The notes: generated from the sequence alone by a model not told the origin. 64,000 nt of DNA from CAVVFX01 sp963747535 (GCA_963747535.1 CAVVFX010000017.1:62001-126000), one strand, 5' to 3'; positions 7,908-17,430 are shown, numbered from the stretch's first letter. Numbers and translations are program-made.

Positions 7908-10900
7908 AGCGGCTGCTGCGCAGCCGGGCAGACCGCAAAAAACGATGGTCTGTCGGACGAGGACTGCTCGCCGTCCGGGGGAGCCTGGCACTCTGCGTCC
8001 TGATGACGGCGCCGTTGTTGTGCCAGGAGGAAGCGCGTCCGTACTTTGCGCTCAACAGCAGCCGGACGTTCGCTCCGGGTGAGAAGCCAAGCATCACGGT
8101 GACCACGAGCAGCGTCCCGGATCTGGCGTTTCGCGTTTATAAGATCCGCGATCCATTCAAGTTCTTCGCCGAACTGGAAGATCCCCACATGTTCGGCGGG
8201 CAGGGGCAGCGTCCCGCGCACGAAAAGACCTGGATCGAGCGATTTCACGCCTGGAAGCAAACGTGGCGGGACAAGGTGCGATGGGGCGTCCGGAATCAGT
8301 TCACCGACAACGCATGGAAGGACGTTCATCAGTGGCACGCTCCCAAGGACAACCGCAGCCATGGCCCGACCACGTTTGCCACCGCGCCGGTTCTCAACGC
8401 GCAGCAAGTGGTGGCCACCTGGCAGACGCATTTTGCGTCGCCGGAGGCATGGCACACTTCGACTATTCCCGTGGAGGTGACGCAGGAAGGGGTGTACCTG
8501 GTGGAAGCCACGCGCGACGACCAGCGTGCCTTTACCATCGTCATGGTTTCGGAGATCGGCATCATCAGCAAGACGACTAAAGGCCATCTCGCGGGCGTGG
8601 TGGCGAAACGTTCCACTGGCGAACCCATTCCTGATTGCGATGTGCTCCTGTGGACCACCAAGGATGCGAAGACCAGGATCAAGACCAACCGCGACGACAT
8701 CTTCGACGAGCGAGTCAGCATTCCGCAAGGCAACGAGCCTCAGCCCATGGTGATGGCGAAGGTGGGCGCTAGCTTCGCGGCGAGTTCACTTCCCGGCTAC
8801 TCGCTGATGAACCGGTTCGACGACTACAGCGGCTACGCGTACACCGACCGGCCGGTGTATCGCCCGGGTCACCAGGTTTCGTTCAAAGGCATCGTGCGGA
8901 CGAAGCAGGGCAACGTCAACCAGATTCCTACGCTGAAGAGCATCCCGGTCGAGGTTACCGGACCGGAGGATAAGAAGGTTTATCAGAAAGCGCTCGACCT
9001 GGATGCTTTCGGCTCGCTGGCGGGGGATCTCACGCTACCTAAGGACGCGCCGCTGGGCACGTACCAGATCATCCTCCATACCGGCGAAAGCCAGGTGGGC
9101 GGGTCGTTTGAAGTCGAGGAATACAAGAAGCCGGAATACGAAGTCCGCGTGACGCCCGCGAAAGCGCGGGTCCTCGAAGGCGACGACATACCGGTAACTA
9201 TCGACGCCCAGTATTTCTTCGGTGAACCAGTGGCCGGCGCGAAGGTGGAATACGTGGTCCACCGGGTCCGGTATTGGGACTGGGGCTACTATGGCGAGCC
9301 GGATGATGACGAACCGCAGCAGATGCAGCAGGACTATCAGGGCGATGCCGACGAGCAATTGCTCGACGAGACCGGGACGCTCGATGCCGACGGCAAACTG
9401 CAGATCACCATCCCTACGCAAATCGACGAACACGCGAACGATATGCGATACCGGATCGAAGCGCGGGTCACCGACGCCGGAAATCGTGAGATCACGGGCA
9501 CCGGATTCGTACTGGCGACGTTCGGTAGTTTTCGACTGCGGATCTCTCCCGAGAAATGGTTCGTCTCCGCAGGCGCGGCGGCGGCCTTCAATGTCTCGGC
9601 CGCCGATTATGATAACCATCCTGTCAGCACCGCCGTGACAGTGGATTTGATCCGGTATTCGTGGCGAGACAAGAACCACGTGGTCAGCGCCAGTACCGGC
9701 GGACAGACCGATGCGCAGGGGAACACGCGCGTGCAACTCACGATTCCCAAGGAGGGCGGCGGGTTTGAGGTGCGCGTGAGGGCACACACGCCGGAAGGCC
9801 GGCAGGTGGAGTCGTCGACGTGGATCTACTCGGGTGGCGAGGATTGGGATTTCGGTGAGGGCGGCGAGCGGCGCGTCCAACTGGTACCTGATCAGAAGCA
9901 TTACGCGCCGGGCGATACCGCGCACATCCTCGTCATCACAGGAGTGAAACATGCACGCGTGCTGGTCAGCGTGGAAGGCGCTGCACTGTCCCAACTGCGC
10001 ATGGTGGATGCCCCCGGACCCTCGGTAACTGTGGATGTCCCGATCACGACGGAAAGCTCGCCGGACATTTTCGTCTCCGCGAGTTTCTTTTTCGATAACG
10101 AGTTCTACAACGGAACCAAGATGGTGAAAGTGCCGCCGAACGATCGCAAACTGTCGGTGGAGATCAAGAGTTCCAAGCCGCAGTACACGCCCGGCGAAGG
10201 TGCACAGCTTACGGTGGACGCGAAGGACGCAGCGGGCAAACCAGTCAATGCGGAAATCAGCGTGGGGGTGGTGGACGAAGCCATCTATGGCATCAAACCG
10301 GATACCACGCCCGACGGCATCCAGATCTTCTATGGAACGCAATACAACACGGTCCAGACCGATAGCTCGCTCAGCTACTACTTCCATGGCGAGGCTGGAA
10401 AGCGGCGCATGCAGTTAGCCGCACTGCGCCCGCATCGCTCGTTCGCGGCGCTCAAGCCCGACCGTCTGGTGATGCCCAAAGTGCGCAAGGCATTTCCGGA
10501 CACTACGCTGTGGCTGCCGAGGCTCATGACCGACGCGAACGGGCACGCGGTCGCCAATTTCACCTTCCCCGATTCGATCACGGCGTGGCGCACTACGGCG
10601 CGCGCCATCACCGCCGACACCAAGGTGGGCGGCGCGGTTTTGAAGACGATCGTGCGCAAGAATGTGATCCTGCGGCTGGTGACTCCGCGCTTTTTCACGA
10701 TGGGTGACGAGGTCACGATCTCAGCCATCGCGCACAATTATCTGACTTCGGCTAAGCAGGCCCGGATGACGATGGACGTCAAGGGCGTCGAGATTCTGGA
10801 CCCTGGTCCCCGCGAAGTCACTATCGATGCCAAGGGCGAAATGAAGTCGGACTGGCGTGTGCGCGCTACGACGCCGGGTGAAGCGACCATTACCGGCGCG

Positions 10901-12574
10901 GTCCTTACGGATGAGGAATCGGACGCGATGGAGTTGCCGATTCCGGTGAATGCGTTTGGCGTGAAACTGTCGGAGGCGAAGTCGGGCGCGATTTCCAATG
11001 CGGGGGCGGCCGATGTTGCGATGCAGTTCCCCGCGCAGATTGTGCCGCAATCGCGGGCCATCGACGTGTCGTTCAGCCCGTCGGTCGCGGGCGCGATGTT
11101 CTCAGCGCTGGATTATCTCACGCAGTTTCCCTATGGGTGCACGGAGCAGACCATGTCGAGTTTCCTGCCGAATGTGATTGTCACGCACGCGCTGCAGGAG
11201 TTGAAAGTATCCACCGATGTGAACCAGGAAGTTCTGGCCGCGAAACTGAAGGCGGGGCTCGAACGACTCGGCGAGTACCAGCACGAAGATGGCGGCTGGG
11301 GCTGGTGGAAGACCGACGAAAGCGAGGTCTTCATGACGGCTTACGTGGTGGGTGGATTGTCGCAGGCGAAGAGCGCCGGCGTGGCCGTCAACGACGATTC
11401 CGTACAGCGGGGATTGAAGTGGCTGCGCGCAGCCTACGACAAGAATCCGGCGATGACGGCCGATCTCAAGGCTTACGTCGTCTATGCGATGGCTCAGGCC
11501 GGAGCGCTCGACCCGAAGCCGCTCGAAGACGCGTGGAATCTGCATGAGAAGCTGTCGTCCGATGGAGCGGCGCTGCTCGGCCTCGCGTTCGAGACTGCCA
11601 AGAATGCGAGTCGCGCCGACGTTCTGGCGAAGCAACTCGAAGCCGCCGTCAAGACCGATGAGGTCCACGCGTGGTGGCCCTCCGATCGCGACTATCTGAT
11701 GGATTACTGGTTCGACACGTCGTCCGAGACCACGGCGATGGCGCTCAAGCTCCTGTCGCACGAGAAGCCCGAGAGTCCGCTGTTGCCCAAAGCCGTGCAG
11801 TACCTGATGGATCATCGGCAAGGCTATTACTGGTACTCCACCAAGCAGACCGCCATGGTGATCTTCGGCCTCACCGATTATCTGAAGCAGTCCGGCGAAT
11901 TGAAGCCGAGTCTCCAGGCGACCGTCACGGTGAACGGAAAGCCGGTATTGAGCAAGGCGTTCGGTCCGGCCGACGCTCTCTCTCCGGTTGCGGCCAAAGT
12001 GACGATTGCGGCAGCGGATCTGGCGGGCGGCAATAAGATCCATGTCGAATCGACCGGCACGGGACGGCTGTACTGGTCGATCACCGAACGCTACTATTCC
12101 ACCGAATCGAAGCATGTCAAAGAAGGCAGCACGGATCTCAATCTATTGCGTGATTATTACAAGCTGACTCCAGAGAAGGCCGGCGATCAGATTGTGTACT
12201 CACTCGACAAAGTTGACGGACCGCTTTCTGTCGGCGATGTACTGGCGGTGCGGTTGACGGTGACCGGCAGCAACTGGCGGTATCTGCTGGTGGAGGATCC
12301 GATTCCCGCGGGCGCGGAGTTCATCGAGCGGGATGACCTGTATAAGTTGAAGGATCAGCCGTCATGGTGGCACTACTATTTCGACCGGCGCGAACTGCAC
12401 GACGATCGCATGGCGCTGTTCCGGTCATTCTTCTATCACTCGCAGGAACAGTATTTTTATCTGTTGAAGGTGGTCAATCCGGGTAAGTTCCGGGTGAGTC
12501 CGGCGAAGGTTGAGCCGATGTACCAGCCGAAGTATCTGTCGACTACTGAACCCAGGGAGATCGAGTTCAAATGA
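7886..12574 (+). CDS. Bacterial alpha-2-macroglobulin with thioester
   Basis: This large periplasmic or cell-surface protease trap is thought to work by bait cleavage and covalent capture through an internal thioester. The 1562 residues contain MG-type beta domains (YTDRPVYRPGHQVSFKG near residue 320), the conserved TLWLPRLMTDANG region of the A2M domain near 880, and the thioester motif CTEQ at 1085-1088. An alpha-helical domain with YWYSTKQTAMVIFGL and a C-terminal beta region follow. The GTG at 7886 has AGGGGTG upstream and overlaps the DUF1175 stop. Residues about 9-25 are encoded by a copy of the interspersed repeat and form the basic part of an unusually long signal peptide. E. coli YfaS lacks the thioester; this protein has it. 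The next gene overlaps by 4 bp. Confidence 0.93.
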   Translation: MEHSLGVKRLLRSRADRKKRWSVGRGLLAVRGSLALCVLMTAPLLCQEEARPYFALNSSRTFAPGEKPSITVTTSSVPDLAFRVYKIRDPFKFFAELEDPHMFGGQGQRPAHEKTWIERFHAWKQTWRDKVRWGVRNQFTDNAWKDVHQWHAPKDNRSHGPTTFATAPVLNAQQVVATWQTHFASPEAWHTSTIPVEVTQEGVYLVEATRDDQRAFTIVMVSEIGIISKTTKGHLAGVVAKRSTGEPIPDCDVLLWTTKDAKTRIKTNRDDIFDERVSIPQGNEPQPMVMAKVGASFAASSLPGYSLMNRFDDYSGYAYTDRPVYRPGHQVSFKGIVRTKQGNVNQIPTLKSIPVEVTGPEDKKVYQKALDLDAFGSLAGDLTLPKDAPLGTYQIILHTGESQVGGSFEVEEYKKPEYEVRVTPAKARVLEGDDIPVTIDAQYFFGEPVAGAKVEYVVHRVRYWDWGYYGEPDDDEPQQMQQDYQGDADEQLLDETGTLDADGKLQITIPTQIDEHANDMRYRIEARVTDAGNREITGTGFVLATFGSFRLRISPEKWFVSAGAAAAFNVSAADYDNHPVSTAVTVDLIRYSWRDKNHVVSASTGGQTDAQGNTRVQLTIPKEGGGFEVRVRAHTPEGRQVESSTWIYSGGEDWDFGEGGERRVQLVPDQKHYAPGDTAHILVITGVKHARVLVSVEGAALSQLRMVDAPGPSVTVDVPITTESSPDIFVSASFFFDNEFYNGTKMVKVPPNDRKLSVEIKSSKPQYTPGEGAQLTVDAKDAAGKPVNAEISVGVVDEAIYGIKPDTTPDGIQIFYGTQYNTVQTDSSLSYYFHGEAGKRRMQLAALRPHRSFAALKPDRLVMPKVRKAFPDTTLWLPRLMTDANGHAVANFTFPDSITAWRTTARAITADTKVGGAVLKTIVRKNVILRLVTPRFFTMGDEVTISAIAHNYLTSAKQARMTMDVKGVEILDPGPREVTIDAKGEMKSDWRVRATTPGEATITGAVLTDEESDAMELPIPVNAFGVKLSEAKSGAISNAGAADVAMQFPAQIVPQSRAIDVSFSPSVAGAMFSALDYLTQFPYGCTEQTMSSFLPNVIVTHALQELKVSTDVNQEVLAAKLKAGLERLGEYQHEDGGWGWWKTDESEVFMTAYVVGGLSQAKSAGVAVNDDSVQRGLKWLRAAYDKNPAMTADLKAYVVYAMAQAGALDPKPLEDAWNLHEKLSSDGAALLGLAFETAKNASRADVLAKQLEAAVKTDEVHAWWPSDRDYLMDYWFDTSSETTAMALKLLSHEKPESPLLPKAVQYLMDHRQGYYWYSTKQTAMVIFGLTDYLKQSGELKPSLQATVTVNGKPVLSKAFGPADALSPVAAKVTIAAADLAGGNKIHVESTGTGRLYWSITERYYSTESKHVKEGSTDLNLLRDYYKLTPEKAGDQIVYSLDKVDGPLSVGDVLAVRLTVTGSNWRYLLVEDPIPAGAEFIERDDLYKLKDQPSWWHYYFDRRELHDDRMALFRSFFYHSQEQYFYLLKVVNPGKFRVSPAKVEPMYQPKYLSTTEPREIEFK
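7909..7958 (+). repeat. Interspersed two-hairpin repeat, copy 4, inside a coding sequence
   Basis: GGCTGCTGCGCAGCC is followed by GGCAGACC...GGTCTGTC. This copy begins directly after the DUF1175 stop codon and is read in frame as part of the alpha-2-macroglobulin N-terminus. Confidence 0.88.
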
Positions 12575-13263
12575 AACGACTCTGGCTGATACAAGCGGCC
12601 GGCAATGCGTTGCTGTTCTGGGGCGCTTTCGCGTGGCTGGGAATTCGGGATTCGCGAGACTGGCAATTGATTGAGACCGCGGTGTTCGGTCTACTGATTC
12701 TGGCGGCGTGGCTGTGGCTACAGGACGGGACGCTGGTCTACTGCGGCGACCGGTCGCAAGGCTTGTGGAGTGCGTTTCGCAAGGGACTGAAGACGCTTGC
12801 GATCTTCTCCGCGGTCGTGATTGTTTTCGTCGCGCTTTGCTGGGCGCTGGGGAAACTCGACGATCCCCTGACGAAGGCTGGACAACGTACGGCGTCCTGG
12901 CTAACGTTTCATTTACGCAAACCGATAAAACCCACGACTTGGGTCCGATCGTATCTGGCATTGCTATGGGGAGTACGGTGGATCATTCTGCCGGCGGTCG
13001 TGCTCCCGATGGCGGCCGGCGCAGCTCGCCATGGGGCGCGCGGGATGTGGGGCAAGGGCGGGAAAGTGTTCTGGTTGGAGTACCTGATTGCGTTGGTTAT
13101 CGGCTTTTATGTTCCGAGTGTGCTCATGGGTTGGGTGCCGAAATTCACGGGTACCACGCCGCAGGTGTTGAGCTTTGCGCTGCGCTTCGGTTTGGCGTAC
13201 GTTTTGCTCATTACCAGTTGGTTGGCGGTCGCGTTCTTTAGTGCTGACGACCGCCGCACGTGA
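12571..13263 (+). CDS. Integral membrane protein of unknown function in the alpha-2-macroglobulin operon
   Basis: I do not recognise a named family. The ATG overlaps the preceding stop codon (ATGA), so translation is probably coupled to the alpha-2-macroglobulin gene. The 230 residues contain about six hydrophobic segments (near residues 8-25, 32-50, 70-92, 125-145, 165-185 and 205-225) joined by short basic loops, with no catalytic motif visible. Its tight coupling suggests it serves the same envelope function, perhaps as a membrane anchor or accessory. It is followed immediately by a copy of the interspersed repeat, so the operon probably ends here. Confidence 0.75.
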   Translation: MKRLWLIQAAGNALLFWGAFAWLGIRDSRDWQLIETAVFGLLILAAWLWLQDGTLVYCGDRSQGLWSAFRKGLKTLAIFSAVVIVFVALCWALGKLDDPLTKAGQRTASWLTFHLRKPIKPTTWVRSYLALLWGVRWIILPAVVLPMAAGAARHGARGMWGKGGKVFWLEYLIALVIGFYVPSVLMGWVPKFTGTTPQVLSFALRFGLAYVLLITSWLAVAFFSADDRRT

Positions 13264-13278
13264 TGTAGCAAGCGAAAA

Positions 13279-13330
13279 GCGGCTGCTGCGCTGCCGGGCA
13301 GACCACAAAAGACGATGGTCTGCCCTACGG
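13279..13330 (+). repeat. Interspersed two-hairpin repeat, copy 5
   Basis: GGCTGCTGCGCTGCCG (one change in the first hairpin) is followed by GGCAGACC...GGTCTGCC and CTACGG. It lies 16 bp beyond the membrane-protein stop codon. Confidence 0.88.
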
Positions 13331-13494
13331 GTCTTTGCCGCATTTTCAGCCGCTAACCGCGGGGCCGGCGCGGTGCAATGTGTCTGAAATTTCCGCCTTT
13401 GCCGCCGCTAGCGAGGTTTTGGCCGCAGTTTCTGCAGAGGATTAACAACCGGCTCGCAAAAGATTCGTCGCGGCGGCCTACCCCGGGGTTCTGA

Positions 13495-13500
13495 TACAAT
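13495..13500 (+). promoter_or_regulatory. TACAAT -10-like box before the aquaporin start
   Basis: TACAAT ends exactly 8 nt before the ATG at 13509, the same spacing as at 6865, 27577 and 56611. No Shine-Dalgarno sequence is visible, which is consistent with a leaderless mRNA. Confidence 0.45.
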
Positions 13501-13508
13501 CCGCAGCG

Positions 13509-14273
13509 ATGCCTGGACTCGCCGCTGAACTGATTGCAGAATTCATAGGAACACTAGTGCTTCTTCTATTCGGGAACGGAGTGGTGGCGATGGTGTTGCT
13601 TTTCGGCACTGGAGTGCCGGGCGAGGTGGTACATGGAGGGTACACCAACATCACGCTGGGTTGGGGACTGGGGGTGACCATGGGCGTCTACATCGCCGGC
13701 AGGATTTCGGGTGGACATCTGAATCCGGCGGTGACACTCGCGTTCGCGGTCTTTCGCGGTTTTCCATGGCGCAAGGTGCTGCCGTACTCGATCGCGCAGA
13801 CATTGGGCGCTTTCTGCGGCTCGGCGCTGGTGTTTTGGAATTACCTGCCGGCCTTCCACACGACCGACCCACAGTTGGCGCACACGGCGGGAATCTTCAC
13901 TACGTTCCCGGCCTACGGAGGACAGCCCATGGCCGGCCTGCTGGATCAAACCATTGGCACTGCCCTGCTGCTGCTAATGGTTTTCGCGATCATTGACGAG
14001 CGCAATCAGCCGCCAGGCAACCTCGCCCCGCTCATGATCGGGTTGATCGTGGTGGCGATCGGGATGTCGTTCGGGGGAATGCACGGCTACGCGATCAATC
14101 CGGCTCGCGACTTTGGGCCCCGGCTGTTCACCGTCGTCGCGGGATTCAGCAACAACGGATTGACCAGTGGAGACCTGGTTTTCTGGGTTCCTATTGTGGG
14201 TCCGCTGCTGGGCGGAGTACTGGGCGCGGGTGTCTATGACTACGGCGTAAGGCGCTATTTACCCAAAACCTAA
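13509..14273 (+). CDS. Aquaporin / glycerol facilitator (MIP family)
   Basis: This is an inner-membrane channel for water and/or small polyols such as glycerol. Both half-helix NPA boxes are present, in GHLNPAVTLAF (about residue 75) and YAINPARDFGPRLF (about residue 200), and six membrane segments can be traced in the 254 residues. The second box is followed by Arg-Asp, and the Asp after NPAR is the residue usually seen in glycerol facilitators, so a GlpF-like selectivity is inferred. No glycerol kinase or dehydrogenase is adjacent, so the physiological substrate is open. The gene stands between two repeat copies with its own promoter-like box. Confidence 0.92.
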   Translation: MPGLAAELIAEFIGTLVLLLFGNGVVAMVLLFGTGVPGEVVHGGYTNITLGWGLGVTMGVYIAGRISGGHLNPAVTLAFAVFRGFPWRKVLPYSIAQTLGAFCGSALVFWNYLPAFHTTDPQLAHTAGIFTTFPAYGGQPMAGLLDQTIGTALLLLMVFAIIDERNQPPGNLAPLMIGLIVVAIGMSFGGMHGYAINPARDFGPRLFTVVAGFSNNGLTSGDLVFWVPIVGPLLGGVLGAGVYDYGVRRYLPKT

Positions 14274-14346
14274 AACTCCTCTGACGCAAGTGGATCGTCT
14301 CGTCTACGAATAAGCCCGAAAGCGGTTCCTGGAAGCGGTGGGATAA

Positions 14347-14396
14347 GGCTGCTGCGCAGCCCGGACAGACCACACAATAAGGTGGTCTATCCTACG
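14347..14396 (+). repeat. Interspersed two-hairpin repeat, copy 6
   Basis: GGCTGCTGCGCAGCC is followed by GGACAGACC...GGTGGTCTATCC, with one arm diverged. It lies between the aquaporin and the GT2 gene. Confidence 0.82.
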
Positions 14397-14456
14397 AGCT
14401 GCCTTGGGGCAACAGTCTAAGTACCTGAAAAGGGTACAATATGTAAGAGTACGTTC

Positions 14457-15434
14457 ATGCTATCGATCGTGATCCCGGTGCACAACGAGGAGCACTCGAT
14501 TCTCCCGCTCTACGACCGTCTGACGCGGGTGTTGGTCGAGATGCGTCGTCAGTACGAAATTCTGTTTGTGGACGACGCGTCGACTGATCGCAGCTTTGAA
14601 CTGCTGGCGAATCTGGTCCAGACGGATCCGCACCTGAAGGTCCTGCGGCTACGCAGGAATTTCGGCCAGACCGCCGCGCTGGCAGCGGGCTTCCACGAAG
14701 CGCGGGGCAAGGTGGTGATCGCGATGGACGGCGACCTGCAACATGCTCCGGAAGATATCCCCGCATTGATGGCCAAGATCGACGAAGGCTACGACATCGC
14801 GAGCGGCTGGCGCAAGGAACGGGTCGACAATGCGATCATGCGCAAGATTCCGTCGCGGATCGCCAACTGGCTGATGGCGCGGGCATCGGGGGTCGACCTG
14901 CACGACTTCGGGACCACGTTTAAGGCATATCGCGCCGAGGTTCTGAAAGACGTTCAGCTTTACGGCGAACTGCACCGCTTCATTCCCGCACTGGCGAGTT
15001 TCTACGGTGCACGGGTGGCTGAGGTGCCGATCCGCAACACACCGCGGCTGAGCGGCGATTCGCACTATGGCATCGGACGCACGTTCCGTGTGCTGTTCGA
15101 TATCCTTACGATCCGGTTTCTGCTGAAGTACTTTACGCGGCCCATGCACTTTTTCGGCACCATCGGGCTGGCGGGAGTGACGGCGGGCAGTGTCGCGCTG
15201 CTCTATTGCGGAGTGAGGAAGCTTCTGTTCGGCTTTGACATTATCCAGGAGCACGGCCCGCTGATGGTACTGGGCAGCCTGTTGTTTCTGGCCGGGACCA
15301 TGATGTTCAGCCTGGGCCTGATTGGCGAGGTGATGATCCGCATCTATTTCGAGAGCCAGGGCCGGCGCATCTACGCCATCCGCGACGTGCTGACGCAGAA
15401 GCGCCGCAGCGTTCCTGACGAAGCGCGCGGTTAA
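14457..15434 (+). CDS. Polyprenol-phosphate-type glycosyltransferase, family 2
   Basis: This enzyme likely transfers a sugar from a nucleotide donor to undecaprenyl phosphate, as in the GtrB/ArnC/DPM1 group. The N-terminal GT-A domain shows SIVIPVHNEE, VDDASTDRS and the DGDLQH metal/donor motif (about residue 95). The C-terminal third holds two long hydrophobic helices (about 230-255 and 270-295), the topology of membrane-anchored GtrB-like enzymes. The 325-residue length is typical. TACAAT at 14434-14439 could be the promoter. A small lipoprotein-like gene follows 17 bp downstream. The sugar is unknown. Confidence 0.9.
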   Translation: MLSIVIPVHNEEHSILPLYDRLTRVLVEMRRQYEILFVDDASTDRSFELLANLVQTDPHLKVLRLRRNFGQTAALAAGFHEARGKVVIAMDGDLQHAPEDIPALMAKIDEGYDIASGWRKERVDNAIMRKIPSRIANWLMARASGVDLHDFGTTFKAYRAEVLKDVQLYGELHRFIPALASFYGARVAEVPIRNTPRLSGDSHYGIGRTFRVLFDILTIRFLLKYFTRPMHFFGTIGLAGVTAGSVALLYCGVRKLLFGFDIIQEHGPLMVLGSLLFLAGTMMFSLGLIGEVMIRIYFESQGRRIYAIRDVLTQKRRSVPDEARG

Positions 15435-15451
15435 CGTTTATACTGGCCTAT

Positions 15452-15715
15452 ATGGTTAATTGGCAAGTGGTGGTGTTGTGTCTGGGGGCCGCGATCTGTA
15501 CCGGTTGTGGAACCAGCACCGCGGGATCGCGATATCAGATGCAGCACGGGGTGTCGGAATCGGGGTATCCCCCAACGGGTTCAGGAGACAACTTTGGATC
15601 GCCTGCCATCAGCAGCATGGGCGGGGACGTGAGTGCGAAGGGCATCGAAGCCGAACCCGCGAAGACGCCCAAGCAGGATATACCCGCGAATCTCGCAGCT
15701 ACTCCGCGAACTTAA
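15452..15715 (+). CDS. Small putative lipoprotein
   Basis: This is an 87-residue product of unknown function. The first 20 residues form a hydrophobic signal ending AICTGCGTS, which looks like an imperfect lipobox (Cys19). The rest is Gly/Ser/Pro-rich and low in secondary structure, so it could be a small outer-membrane or periplasmic lipoprotein. TATACT at 15439-15444 ends 7 nt before the ATG, suggesting its own leaderless start rather than read-through from the glycosyltransferase gene. No relative is recognised, and the coding call rests on the signal sequence and promoter spacing. Confidence 0.5.
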   Translation: MVNWQVVVLCLGAAICTGCGTSTAGSRYQMQHGVSESGYPPTGSGDNFGSPAISSMGGDVSAKGIEAEPAKTPKQDIPANLAATPRT

Positions 15716-15740
15716 GGTGCAATTTCGACCTTGAAGCATG

Positions 15741-15757
15741 AGGCTGCTTCGCAGCCA
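15741..15757 (+). repeat. 17-bp direct duplication, left flank of the IS4-type element
   Basis: AGGCTGCTTCGCAGCCA is identical to 17533-17549 on the other side of the element. It equals the first hairpin of the interspersed repeat, so it is either a long target-site duplication or a pre-existing hairpin copy. Confidence 0.7.
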
Positions 15758-15779
15758 CTGGACTTTGGCCTTTTTGATT

Positions 15780-17410
15780 TCAGCCATTTGCGTAGCAGAC
15801 AGCAGATGCGAGGGGGAAATTGCATTTCTCCGGCTTCGTGTCGGCTGTCAGCTTGGTGGCGAAGCCGGAGAAACTTTCAATGCGAAGGCCTCGCGCCCAG
15901 ACTTCGGCGCGGAGCTGATGAAGCAGTTGTTGAGTTGAGGTACGCGGGCCTTGAGAGCTGGCAGCCCAACTGGGTTGTGGCAACAGATCGGCGCCAGAGT
16001 TTCCGAAGGCTTGCTGAGCCGACACCAGCAACATGCCATAAGCGGCTACGGTAAGGGCGGGGACCGATTCGACCGATGCCGCTGTCCGAACCTGCGCCTG
16101 CCCCACGCCCAACAGGGTTTTCTCTTCGCGAAAATTCACCTCAACGTCCCATCGCTGGAAGTAAGCTTCAATCACCTGGCGCACGTCCAGCGTCGAGTCC
16201 GTGCAGATCAGGTATGCAGGATCGCGGTATTGCAGCCTCCCGCCTTTGCGGTTGCGGTAGGCCAGCGGTTTGATGACGACTAGTTGTAGAGTCTGCCCGG
16301 CACCCGCGGCGCGCCACATTATATTCTGGCGACACTTATAGCTCAGCGCATGAGTCAGACCGCGGTGGTGGAAGGTCATGGTTTGCCAGGGTTCGGACTC
16401 GTCGGTGCGGAGTTGCTCGGGGGTGGGAGCTGGCGCACCGTAGCATAATCGGCGGCCGCGCGTTTGCCTAAGGGCGGGATCGGGAGTAAAGCACAGGTTG
16501 GCGTCCTTGCGAATACGACCAATACAAACCGTGTGAGGGGGGATCTTTTTGAGGACGGTGGAATTGGTGTAGCCACCGTCGAAGGCAAGCATTAAGAGGC
16601 GGCCTTTGGTGTTGGGATCGTGATCGAGGGCATCCCGGAGTTGAATCATTTGGTGGGCGGCGCGCACACTGAGGCGGAAATTGCGTACGTCCAGACGGTA
16701 TTGCGCCAACTCTTTCTCAGTAGCCTTGGATTTTGGCTTGGCCGGCGTGGGCACATGAAGAAAGGTAATAGGGACGGCACGGAAGGCCCCCTCTTGTCCG
16801 GGCATGATGGCGGAGACTTGCTGGAAGCGCTGGGCGCGTACGAAGTTGGTCTGGAAGCGTGGCCCGAGCGGATCGCGCCGCCAACCGACGCCTGGGGTAT
16901 GGAGGCCGGAGCGGCGCAGCAGGGTATCGTCGAGAACCGCGCGAAAGGGCGCGCCTGCGGGCAACTGGGCGGCGACGGCGTGACGGACGACAGAAAAGAT
17001 TTCAGGCATGGGAATTCGATCCTTCGAGAAGAGGCGATAAGCGGCGGTCCAGTCTCGAAACTGGGAGCCGGAAGTGGTGAGCAGGCCAGTGATGGAATGG
17101 CGTCCGAGACAGAGAAGCGAGCTTAGGGCGAGGTTTTGCGCGCGTTCGGCGACGCGGCACTGGCCGAAGGCGGAGAAACATCCGTTCCAGAGTCTCCAGA
17201 ACTGGGGGAGGATGCCGGCCGAGTTTTTTTTAAAGTCGGAGGTGGGGCCTCCGGGCGACGCAGGGCCAGAAGGCTCTTGTCCTCAATGAGCCACTCTACG
17301 GTCTCGCCGCGGGAGAACTCCATGGCCTGAGCGATGGCGGAGGGGAAGTTGATATACCACTGTTCACTGGTTTTGCGTTTGATGAGTTGGACTTTGGTGG
17401 GAAACCCCAT
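15780..17410 (-). CDS. IS4-type transposase, AbrB-like N-terminus, read through a -1 frameshift
   Basis: This is a DDE transposase. The first frame starts at ATG 17410 (AAAGGATC upstream) and encodes an AbrB-like segment beginning MGFPTKVQLIKRK; alone it ends at 17123. At 17224-17231 the message has eight A (codons TTA AAA AAA ACT). A -1 slip on A AAA AAA continues as NSAGILPQFWRLWNGCF and then a conserved region (LLCLGRHSITGLLTTSG, FRDWTAAYRLFSKDR) into the catalytic domain. The catalytic Asp residues lie in AVLDDTLLRRSG and MLAFDGGYTN, and the IS4 signature Y-x2-R-x3-E-x6-K is exact in YFQRWDVEVNFREEK. The catalytic frame has an internal ATG at 17009, but starting there would lose about 80 conserved residues. 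Programmed slippage is favoured; a one-base loss from an A9 tract is the alternative. Confidence 0.85.
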
Positions 17411-17430
17411 GTTGATAGATCCTTTCGTGT

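Noticed and set aside
9035..10387. Minus-strand frame of 450 codons
   Set aside because: It is antisense to the alpha-2-macroglobulin gene; a GC-rich codon bias effect with Arg/His-rich translation.
16620..17126. Plus-strand frame within the IS4 element
   Set aside because: It is antisense to the transposase; no relation to known passenger genes.
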